From positions 1 to 15,193 of the forward strand of contig JBBQXK010000075.1 in the NCBI GenBank assembly GCA_038209775.1: a stretch of 15,193 bases of DNA, written 5' to 3'. Numbering within the stretch: the first letter of the stretch is position 1; each line of letters opens with the position of its first letter. Shown piece after piece: positions 7,646-13,625 of the stretch. Origin of the DNA: JBBQXK01 sp038209775 (lineage in GTDB: Bacteria; Pseudomonadota; Alphaproteobacteria; Rhodobacterales; Rhodobacteraceae). The translations under genes and the position numbers were made by a program. The notes under the pieces are model-generated. The model worked only from the letters and a program-made list of their open reading frames with translations, searched no databases and was not told the DNA's origin.

Positions 7646-8545
7646 GTGGCCATCCAAGGCACCCTCTGGCCCCTGCCAGCCCCCGCCCTTGGCCCCGGCC
7701 ACCCTGACCATGCGATGATCGCCCCCGTCGCGGCCGCCATCCTTACGGCGGCAGGTGGCGCAGATGCCTTTGCCGTACATGTGCCCCTCATCCTGCGCAC
7801 AGCGATAGACGAGGTCATCGACGCCCCCCGGACCGGCCGTTTCCTGTTGGACGAGACGGAAAAGACCGAGAAAACCTATCTTGGCACCAAGGTCGAAATC
7901 CTCATCCGCGCGTTCCTCGGCTTGGCCCGCGGCACTGTTCTGGACATGGACGTGAATGGCGCCGAGGTCGATATCAAGAACACCATGGCCGCCAACTGGT
8001 CGATCCCGCGCGAAAATGTGGGCCGGCTTGCCCTTCTTGTCCGCCTGTCCGAGGCGGACGCGACCTGCGACGTGGGCGTGGCGCATCTGCGCGACGCCTA
8101 CCTCAACCCCGGCACCAACCAGGACCTCAAGCGGGGCATGTCGGTGGCGGGGCAGGCCAATGTCTGGTGGCTTCTGTACCGCCACCCCTACCCGGTCAAC
8201 TTCTGGCAACTCCTGTCGCCCCTGCAACGCCAGTCCCTCTTGCACGGCACCAGCGGCACCGCCCGCATCGCCGCCCTGTTTGAACTGGTCCAGCGCCGCC
8301 CGATCTCGCGCACCCAAGTGCAGGCCCTCGCCCGTCAGCACGACTACATGAAACGTCTCCGCCGCAACGGCGGCGCGCGCGATATCCTCGCCCCCAAGGG
8401 CATCGCCATCCTGTCCGGTGCCTACGACCAGCCCACCATCACCGCCATGGGTCTGGGTCTGGTCACCAGCGAAGAGTTCATCTCGGTGTCACCCGCCACG
8501 CCCGAACACCACCGTTTGCTGCGCGACGCGGGCCATATCGCCTAG
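7646..8545 (+). CDS. NaeI-family type IIE restriction endonuclease
   Basis: The protein has 299 residues; NaeI, as I recall it, has 317. From memory of the NaeI sequence the match is long and colinear: RTGR...KTEKTYLGTKVEI (residues 62-85), DVNGAEVDIKN (102-112), SIPRENVG, a GTNQDLKR block, and the DYMKRLRRNGGARDILAPKG block in the C-terminal DNA-binding (CAP/topoisomerase-like) domain. The NaeI catalytic residues E70, D86, D95 and K97 correspond to E84, D100, D109 and K111, so the nuclease looks active. NaeI cuts GCC/GGC and needs a second site as effector. The start is uncertain: GTG 7646 gives the full length, while ATG 7715 (residue 24) still keeps all conserved blocks; neither has a good ribosome binding site, so coupling to the methyltransferase stop is likely. 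Confidence 0.88.
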   Translation: MAIQGTLWPLPAPALGPGHPDHAMIAPVAAAILTAAGGADAFAVHVPLILRTAIDEVIDAPRTGRFLLDETEKTEKTYLGTKVEILIRAFLGLARGTVLDMDVNGAEVDIKNTMAANWSIPRENVGRLALLVRLSEADATCDVGVAHLRDAYLNPGTNQDLKRGMSVAGQANVWWLLYRHPYPVNFWQLLSPLQRQSLLHGTSGTARIAALFELVQRRPISRTQVQALARQHDYMKRLRRNGGARDILAPKGIAILSGAYDQPTITAMGLGLVTSEEFISVSPATPEHHRLLRDAGHIA

Positions 8546-8561
8546 CGTTCCGGGCGATCAG

Positions 8562-9209
8562 TCAAACCGCCACAAACGCCCCCGGCCCCGGATCATACTG
8601 CAGCAACTCTCCCTCGCCCGTATCCGTCCACAACCCGTGCAACGTCAGCGTCTCGGCCACCACCTCGGCCTGCACGAACGGAAACGTCATCAGGTTCTCC
8701 AGGCTGACCAGCACCGCCTCTTTCTCCAGCGCCAGCGTCTGATCGGCCTCGGGCAGGCCCTTCACCCGGGCAAACCCCGGGCGCAAAATGTCCATCCAGC
8801 GCCCCACGAAACTGGACCGCGTCTCCAGTTCCGGCGCATGCCCCGAACACATCGCATGACAGGCCCGCACGCCGCCACAGGTGGAATGCCCCAACAGGAT
8901 GATATGCGCCACGTGAAGCGAGCTCACCGCATACTCGACCGCCGCCGAGGTGCCGTGCAGCTCGCCGTCGGGGTTGTACGGCGGCACCAGCCCCGCGATG
9001 TTGCGGTGCACAAAGAACTCACCCTCGTCCGCGCCAAAGATCGACTGCACCGGCACCCGGCTGTCACAGCACGAAATCAGCATCGCGCGCGGATGCTGCC
9101 CGCTGGTCGCCAGCCTGCGGTACCAGGCCCGGTTCGCCTGATACGTCGTGGCTTTCCAACCGTGATAGCGGCTGGCCAGATTGGCCGGCAGGGGCGTCGC
9201 GTGGTTCAT
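8562..9209 (-). CDS. Beta-class carbonic anhydrase
   Basis: The 215-residue enzyme interconverts CO2 and bicarbonate. The zinc-binding set of beta-carbonic anhydrases is complete: C47 with the D49-x-R51 dyad in ISCCDSRVP, and H108 and C111 in GHSTCGG. The supporting segments FFVHRNIAGLV and TSAAVEYAV are also present. The open frame continues upstream to 9452, but the region before MNHATPLP has no family similarity, so the ATG at 9209 is preferred; this gives a normal family length. The stop lies 16 bases from the convergent endonuclease stop, with no room for a separate terminator. It shares its strand with sbtA and the sbtB-like gene, from which it is separated only by the R-M pair. Confidence 0.95.
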   Translation of the reverse strand: MNHATPLPANLASRYHGWKATTYQANRAWYRRLATSGQHPRAMLISCCDSRVPVQSIFGADEGEFFVHRNIAGLVPPYNPDGELHGTSAAVEYAVSSLHVAHIILLGHSTCGGVRACHAMCSGHAPELETRSSFVGRWMDILRPGFARVKGLPEADQTLALEKEAVLVSLENLMTFPFVQAEVVAETLTLHGLWTDTGEGELLQYDPGPGAFVAV

Positions 9210-9270
9210 CTGTTCCCGATCCGGTCTGGTGCCCCGCACTCCTAGGCCCGCGTTCCGGAAAATTCGAGAG

Positions 9271-9291
9271 GTTTCGCCCCCGCCTCGAAAC
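9271..9291. repeat. Short inverted repeat upstream of the carbonic anhydrase
   Basis: GTTTCG (9271-9276) and CGAAAC (9286-9291) flank nine bases in the divergent spacer between the carbonic anhydrase (start 9209) and the small gene at 9364. The position would suit an operator, but six-base arms can occur by chance. Confidence 0.25.
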
Positions 9292-9363
9292 GAAATCTTC
9301 AGCACGCCCGGCGAATAGTCATCCTTGGGTGTGTGGCGGGACAATTGAAAAGGTGTGGGCAAC

Positions 9364-9753
9364 ATGACGGGTATCGTGCTGGCCTTTCGGCCAAAGGAAC
9401 GCGTGCGGCAGGACAGTGAACCTGTGGCACTGATGTATCGCAACATGGGCACCTCCGCCGCCGAACAGGTGGTGACGCGGGCGCTTGCGGAACTGGCAAT
9501 GGCGATGACGGGCCTGTCCGATCAGGTCCGCACCCGCGACATGTCCGATCTCGGCCGCCAGTTGCGCCGGTTGCAGAGGATGGCGGAACAACTGGGGCTG
9601 GTCAGCCTTGGCCAGGTCGCGGGCGACGTCCGCATCTGCCTCGACATCGCTGACCCCACCGCCTTTGCCGCCGTCTGGGCGCGGCTGATGCGGGTGGCGG
9701 AGTGCTCGCTTGCCGCCGACAAGGGGCTGTTGGACCTGCAGCCGGGCGGATGA
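9364..9753 (+). CDS. Small helical protein of unknown function
   Basis: I do not recognise this 129-residue protein. After a variable N-terminus (about 35 residues) it is nearly all predicted helix, with a Met/Leu/Arg-rich amphipathic stretch (DLGRQLRRLQRMAEQLGL, about residues 62-79) and a second helical pair (DPTAFAAVWARLMRVAECSL). The length and the pattern of a helical bundle loosely recall an Hpt-like fold, but there is no clear phosphorylatable His motif. There is no signal peptide and no membrane segment. The ATG at 9364 is chosen because AAAAGG at 9348-9353 is well spaced for it; the GTG at 9355 would be too close. It is divergent from the carbonic anhydrase gene and followed by a strong GC hairpin, so it is probably transcribed alone. 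Confidence 0.7.
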   Translation: MTGIVLAFRPKERVRQDSEPVALMYRNMGTSAAEQVVTRALAELAMAMTGLSDQVRTRDMSDLGRQLRRLQRMAEQLGLVSLGQVAGDVRICLDIADPTAFAAVWARLMRVAECSLAADKGLLDLQPGG

Positions 9754-9759
9754 CCGAAG

Positions 9760-9776
9760 GGGGGGCAATGCCCCCC
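9760..9776 (+). terminator. GC hairpin after the small helical gene
   Basis: GGGGGGC (9760-9766) pairs with GCCCCCC (9770-9776) over an AAT loop, six bases after the stop at 9753. The stem is very stable but no T-run follows, so termination without help is uncertain. Confidence 0.5.
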
Positions 9777-9850
9777 TCCCCAATCCTGATGCAATGACGC
9801 AGACTGCGCGACAGCCGCGACCCTTGCGGTGCCTTGCCAAGGATGCCGCC

Positions 9851-10576
9851 ATGATTGCCGCTGCCGACTGGTACGAATGTATCCCCATGGCCGACGGGAT
9901 CACCCTGATCCACGAACCCTGGATGACCCCCTTCTTCCGCTGCAACATGTGGCACATCCGGGGCTGCGACCGCGATCTTCTGGTAGATACCGGCCTCGGC
10001 GCCTATCCCCTGCGCGCCAACGTGCCCCTCCTGCAGGGCCGCCCCATCCTCTGCCTGTCCAGCCACACCCATTTCGACCACATCGGTTCCACCCACGAAT
10101 TCCCCGACCGTCTGGTCCACGCGGCCGAGGCGCATGTTCTGGCCGACCCGCAGGATGACGACACCCTGTTCGCCCACTACGCAGGCGGCAACCGCGATGG
10201 CGAGATGTTCATGGCCCAGCCCCAAGGCTGGAATGCCAAAACCTACCGCATCCCCCCCGCCCCCGCGACCGGCACGGTGGCCCAAGGCGACGTGATCGAC
10301 CTTGGCGACCGCCAGTTCACCATCCTCCACACCCCCGGCCACTCACCGGGTCACCTGTCGCTGTGGGAAGACCGGACGGGCACACTCATCGCGCAGGATG
10401 TGGTCTATGACGGGCCGCTGGTGACCGAATGCAAGGGGGCCGACATGGCGGTGTATCTGGCCACCATGCTCCGCCTGCGCGACATCACGCCACGGGTGGT
10501 GCATGGCGGGCATTTCCCCAGCTTTGGCGGGGTTAGGTTCAGGCAGTTGATTGATGGGTTTCTGGGTGACGTTTGA
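9851..10576 (+). CDS. MBL-fold metallohydrolase (glyoxalase II-like)
   Basis: The 241-residue protein has the full metallo-beta-lactamase-fold metal set: H72-T-H74-F-D76-H77 in SSHTHFDHIGS, H164 in HTPGHSPGHLSL, D183 in AQDVVYDG and H221 in VHGGHF. The set supports a binuclear metal centre (zinc or iron) in a cytoplasmic hydrolase; no signal peptide is visible. The substrate cannot be told from sequence; glyoxalase II-like thioesters, lactones and phosphodiesters are all used by this superfamily. The ATG at 9851 is preferred because AAGGA (9839-9843) lies 7 bases upstream and the protein then begins just before the first conserved strand; ATG 9794 would add 19 residues with no similarity. The gene ends at the edge of a GC-poor region without genes. 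Confidence 0.88.
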   Translation: MIAAADWYECIPMADGITLIHEPWMTPFFRCNMWHIRGCDRDLLVDTGLGAYPLRANVPLLQGRPILCLSSHTHFDHIGSTHEFPDRLVHAAEAHVLADPQDDDTLFAHYAGGNRDGEMFMAQPQGWNAKTYRIPPAPATGTVAQGDVIDLGDRQFTILHTPGHSPGHLSLWEDRTGTLIAQDVVYDGPLVTECKGADMAVYLATMLRLRDITPRVVHGGHFPSFGGVRFRQLIDGFLGDV

Positions 10577-10587
10577 CAAGGAAAGTG

Positions 10588-10601
10588 CCCGTAACGACGG
10601 G
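10588..10601 (+). terminator. Short hairpin after the MBL-fold gene
   Basis: CCCGT (10588-10592) and ACGGG (10597-10601) flank AACG, 11 bases after the MBL stop, followed by a pyrimidine-rich ACTTCTTCC. It is a possible weak terminator; the stronger hairpin at 10646-10664 lies 45 bases further on. Confidence 0.35.
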
Positions 10602-10645
10602 ACTTCTTCCGGGTCGGTACCGTAAATCGAGCCGAAAAAGGAAAT

Positions 10646-10664
10646 GGAGGCCCACCGGGCCTCC
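10646..10664 (-). terminator. Eight-base-pair hairpin at the left end of the long palindrome
   Basis: GGAGGCCC (10646-10653) and GGGCCTCC (10657-10664) pair perfectly over an ACC loop. On the minus strand the stem is followed by ATTTCCTTTTT, a reasonable U-tract, so it would best end a minus-strand transcript leaving the palindromic region. On the plus strand it is followed by CTCTTTCTT, so it may also end transcription of the MBL gene. Part of it is the outermost block matched in the right arm of the palindrome. Confidence 0.55.
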
Positions 10665-11496
10665 CTCTTTCTTCCGTTTCCGGTTTCGATCCTTTCGTTC
10701 TGTCCTGCCTTCTGTCGCTGATACTTTTGATCCGGGGATCATGGGTATCGCGGGCAGGGGCGTTGGTCAGTCCAGGAGGAATCCGACAAAATTGCTTTTC
10801 GAACCTTGGCATACGCGCGGACTTTGGGACAGCTTTAGCACACCTTGCGGCATGATCTGGCGATCTCTCGGTCTGCATCGTACCTTAAGGCACTTTGGTC
10901 AGTTCTGATTGGAACGTTAAGTTCTGGCTTAGCCTTTGTTTCAACAGATCATCTCCTTGGTAGGACATGTTCCGCATCCGCTAGGGGCGCAAGTCGCATT
11001 TGCTTTTCGGGTTGCTGCATCGCTACTTCGGTTTTGGGTTATCGCCTGTCATCATCATCTTCCAAATGCTTTCGCAAATGTCCGATGACGGCAGGTTTCA
11101 AACTTAATAGTCGAAGGTTTACACGAAGTGTCTACCATATTGGGCAAAGCGGGTCTTGCGCCTTTGCGAATGTTTCTCACGTCTTTTGGGGACATGGTCT
11201 GCATCGGCAAAGGCTTGGGCCTTGGCTTTCTGTTCCGTTCAGAACTGACTTCGGTGCTTTGGGGCACGCGGGCAGACTTCGGGAAAGCTGATCATACCTT
11301 GGGGTATGTTCGGCTGTTCCTTGGTCGCACGCATGCTTTGGCACGTCGGGCAATCCTGTCTTCAACCTCTTGGTCTGGCCTTGGCCCCTGTCTTTGAAAC
11401 TCACAATCGTTGGATCATGGGCATCGCGTGCAGGGGGCAAGACAAAACGTCGAGACCGAAATCGGTTGGGGAAAAAGAGGGATCCTTGCGGGCCTC
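10647..11496. repeat. Very long imperfect palindrome (two diverged inverted arms), no intact gene
   Basis: The two halves are diverged reverse complements. Matched blocks have almost constant coordinate sums (about 22140-22154), so the axis lies near 11072. Examples, left arm versus complement of right arm: GAGGCCC 10647-10653 with 11490-11496; GATCC 10729-10733 with 11412-11416; CAGGGGC 10755-10761 with 11384-11390; GTCAGTTCTGA at 10898-10908 with 11239-11249; AGCCTTTG 10931-10938 with 11208-11215; ACTTCG 11025-11030 with 11124-11129; CCTG 11045-11048 with 11092-11095. In one gap-free stretch of 100 columns (10734-10833 against 11411-11312) I counted 60 identities by hand. The region is visibly poorer in GC than its neighbours and rich in G and T on the plus strand. 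No reading frame in it looks like a protein. Function is unknown: it could be a long hairpin RNA, or two inverted copies of a decayed element. Confidence 0.85.
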
Positions 11497-11630
11497 TGCT
11501 TCGCACGCGCCGCAAGGACACGCCGACCAATTCCTGCCGATGAGAATGGCAAGCAAAAGTGGAAATACTGTGAAGGAATATTGGCAATACCGGGACAACT
11601 GAACAAATTTGCCTTCGGCAGTCTTGCTCG
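11497..11630. other. Gene-free spacer right of the palindrome
   Basis: This GC-poor stretch continues the composition of the palindrome but I find no convincing match to the corresponding left flank (10577-10646), apart from a short GTCGG block. No gene, hairpin or promoter stands out. Confidence 0.5.
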
Positions 11631-12139
11631 TGACCTGCCCCCGGCATGAGGTGCCCCCGCGGGAACCCGATGCCATGGTCAGCATTCATCGCAATCCCGC
11701 CTGCCTTGTTTCTGACCGACGAAGATCAGCAAAACGATCCGGGGATTCGTTTTGCGGAGGGGGGGCGCCGGGTTCACCGGCAACGCCCTCCACAAGTGAG
11801 CGAACAACAACGGCGTCACTTGGCACTCCATCGCCCTCCGTAAGCCACAACAGAACGGCTGCATCAAAAGCGTCAAGTGATGCCTGCGCGACGGGCACCT
11901 GAACGTGGATGTCTTCGACAGCCTGGCCGATGCCTGCCGCACGCCGGCACTGTGGCGCTGCCACGTCAACAACGTCCGGCCACACTCATCGCGGGGCAAC
12001 AAGACCCCGGCAGACGCGCGCCGGGCGCATGCGCTGTTCGACGGCACCGCGCCCGGCGCGGTTGCCTAACCCGCAACCGACCACTGTCGAACCCAACCAC
12101 TCCCGTCATGAACGACGGACACCCGGCGTGGGCAGTGCA
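11631..12139. mobile_element. Internally deleted IS3-family insertion sequence remnant
   Basis: A transposase tail (next entry) lies between two ends that could be IS termini. The left end TGACCTGCCCCC (11631-11642) has the TGA start and C-run I associate with IS3-family ends. The right candidate GTGGGCAGTGCA (12128-12139) matches its reverse complement at 9 of 12 positions and lies about 60 bases after the transposase stop, the usual place. A complete IS3 element is about 1.2-1.5 kb, so roughly a kilobase (orfA and most of orfB) is missing. The boundaries are tentative; the transposase similarity is much firmer. Confidence 0.45.
11764..12069 (+). pseudogene. IS3-family transposase (OrfB) C-terminal fragment, with in-frame stops
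   Basis: In the frame of base 11773 the translation reads FTGNALHK, stop, ANNNGVTWHSIALRKPQQNG, then CIKSVK, stop, CLRDGHLNVDVFDSLADA and ends VRPHSSRGNKTPADARRAHAL. This follows the end of the IS3-type DDE integrase domain: the GVEWHxIAPGKPQQNGFxESFNGxLRDELLN region and the RPHSxLGxxTPA motif. The first stop (TGA at 11797-11799) sits where the family has Trp; the second (TGA at 11878-11880) replaces the Asn-Gly of SFNG. No start or N-terminal half is present, so it cannot make an active transposase. The left limit is approximate. Confidence 0.8.
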
Positions 12140-12269
12140 GACCCCTTTCCGGTCTGATGTGGCGCACAGAGTTTCCATCTCCCTCCCCTTGATCCCCCCA
12201 CCCCATAGACGCCCCCCCCCAAATCAGTCACCCTGCACCTCCACACCCCTGACCAAGGACCACCCCCCC
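12070..12269. other. Spacer before the cyclase pair
   Basis: The 200 bases between the transposase remnant and the first cyclase start contain the candidate IS right end, a C-rich stretch, and AAGGA at 12255-12259, which is 10 bases before the GTG start. I see no convincing promoter, so transcription may start within or upstream of the IS remnant. Confidence 0.45.
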
Positions 12270-13625
12270 GTGACCACCGCCTCCACCCTTGGCGACTGGA
12301 TGCGTTACGTCCGCGCCGGTGGCCCTGTCAGCGCCGCCCTCTCCGCCCGTGTCCGCACCGAGATCGACCGGCGCGAGGCGGCGGCAGAGCGGTTGATCGG
12401 CTGGGTGCAACTGGCCTTCGTGGTGTTCTTCATCACCCTCTACAGCATCGCGCCGCGCGCCGAAGGCAGCACCGGGGCCACCTTCGTGCCGGCCACGCTG
12501 GCCGCCTACATGATGTTCACGCTGTTCCGCCTGGCGCTGTCGTACCGCATCACGCTGCCCGGATGGTTCCTGTTCCTGTCGATGGTGGTCGATGTGGCGC
12601 TGCTGTGCGGGCTGATCTTTTCGTTCCACATCCAGTACCAGCAACCGGCGGCGTTCTATCTCAAGGCGCCGACGATGATCTATCTGTTCATCTTCATCGC
12701 GCTCAGATCGCTGCGGTTCGATCCCCGCTATGTGCTGATGTCCGGGGTGATTGCGGTGGTCGGTTGGCTGTCGATGGTGGGCTATGCGCTTTTTGCCGAC
12801 ATGGGCAGCATGTACATCACGCGCAATTATGTCGAATACCTCACCTCGAACGCCATCCTGATCGGGGCCGAGATCGACAAGGTCATCACCCTTCTGGGCG
12901 TCACGCTGATCCTGTCCTTTGCCCAGTACCGCGCGCGGTCGGTGTTCTTCGACGCCATCCGCAGCCATTCTGCCGCCGAAGACCTCAGCCATTTCTTCGC
13001 GCCCGAGGTGGCCCGTTCCATCACCGCCGCCGAATCCCTGCCGGGCAGCGGTACGTCCGAACAGCGCGACGCGGCGATCCTGTTCGTCGACGTGCGCGGC
13101 TTCAGCAGCACTGCCGCCTCCCTGGCCCCCGATGCGGTGATGCAGGTGCTGGCGCTTTACCAGCAGACGGCACAGGACGTGATCGCCCGCCACAACGGGC
13201 GGATCGACAAGTTCATGGGTGACGGCATCCTCGCCACCTTCGGCGCGGTTGAACCGAATGACACCTACGCCGCCGATGCCCTGCATGCGGCGACCGGCGT
13301 GCTGGACGCGCTTGATGCCCTCGATTGCGGGGCCTTCGGCTGGCCGGGCCCGTTCCGCACTGGCGCCGCCGTGGCCTCGGGGCGGGTGACGGTGGGCGTG
13401 GTCGGCGGCGGCGGGCGGCTGGAATTCACCGTGATCGGCCACGCCGTCAACCTCGCCTCCAAGCTCGAGACCGCGAACAAGGACCAGTCCACCCGCGCCC
13501 TGACCGACGCCGCCACCCTGCACCTCGCACAGGCACAAGGTTACCCCGACGCAAGGCTTGCCCTGCGTCCCGCCACCCCCATCATCGGCCTGACCCAATC
13601 GGTCGACCTCGTGGTTCTGGCCTGA
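12270..13625 (+). CDS. Membrane-anchored class III adenylate/guanylate cyclase, six helices
   Basis: The 451-residue protein has about six predicted membrane helices between residues 45 and 230, then a class III cyclase domain (about 265-440). The metal-binding aspartates are D274 (LFVDVRGFSS) and D318 (DKFMGDG), and the substrate-selecting residues are K314 and T387 (EFTVIGHAVN). Lys/Thr is the class IIIb pattern and favours ATP, so cAMP is the likely product. The transition-state Asn is N394, but the position expected to be Arg is K398 (NLASKLE), and the usual IGD is IGH. The GTG at 12270, with AAGGA upstream, is preferred; ATG 12300 is possible. The frame stays open into the IS remnant, but that part has no protein character. 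Its stop overlaps the next cyclase start by one base (TGATG). Confidence 0.87.
   Translation: MTTASTLGDWMRYVRAGGPVSAALSARVRTEIDRREAAAERLIGWVQLAFVVFFITLYSIAPRAEGSTGATFVPATLAAYMMFTLFRLALSYRITLPGWFLFLSMVVDVALLCGLIFSFHIQYQQPAAFYLKAPTMIYLFIFIALRSLRFDPRYVLMSGVIAVVGWLSMVGYALFADMGSMYITRNYVEYLTSNAILIGAEIDKVITLLGVTLILSFAQYRARSVFFDAIRSHSAAEDLSHFFAPEVARSITAAESLPGSGTSEQRDAAILFVDVRGFSSTAASLAPDAVMQVLALYQQTAQDVIARHNGRIDKFMGDGILATFGAVEPNDTYAADALHAATGVLDALDALDCGAFGWPGPFRTGAAVASGRVTVGVVGGGGRLEFTVIGHAVNLASKLETANKDQSTRALTDAATLHLAQAQGYPDARLALRPATPIIGLTQSVDLVVLA

Noticed and set aside
9210..9452. N-terminal extension of the carbonic anhydrase
   Set aside because: The added residues show no targeting signal or family similarity, and the extension would run into the start of the divergent gene at 9364.
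10845..11291. Plus-strand open frame of about 148 codons in the gene-free region
   Set aside because: Its translation is Ser/Cys/Arg/His-rich with no family character, has no ribosome binding site, and lies across the axis of the palindrome. The opposite-strand frames in the same region look equally non-protein.
10946..11320. Apparent degenerate tandem repeats sharing GATCAT and CCTTGG words
   Set aside because: The words recur because of the inverted arms and a local hairpin (CATACC / GGTATG at 11293-11308). I could not find a regular direct-repeat period.
10735..11450. Two similar minus- and plus-strand peptide stretches near 10735 and 11410 (for example PARDTHDP and PARDAHDP), first read as a duplicated gene
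   Set aside because: Both sites are themselves imperfectly self-complementary and are opposite arms of the large palindrome, which explains the similarity on either strand. No conserved reading frame is needed.
10577..11760. Possible CRISPR array
   Set aside because: There are no exact direct repeats of 20-40 bases with regular spacers and no cas genes nearby.
11877..12269. Extending the first cyclase upstream into the IS remnant
   Set aside because: The frame is open by chance; the added residues are Arg/Pro-rich, overlap the transposase fragment in another frame, and precede a good ribosome binding site for GTG 12270.
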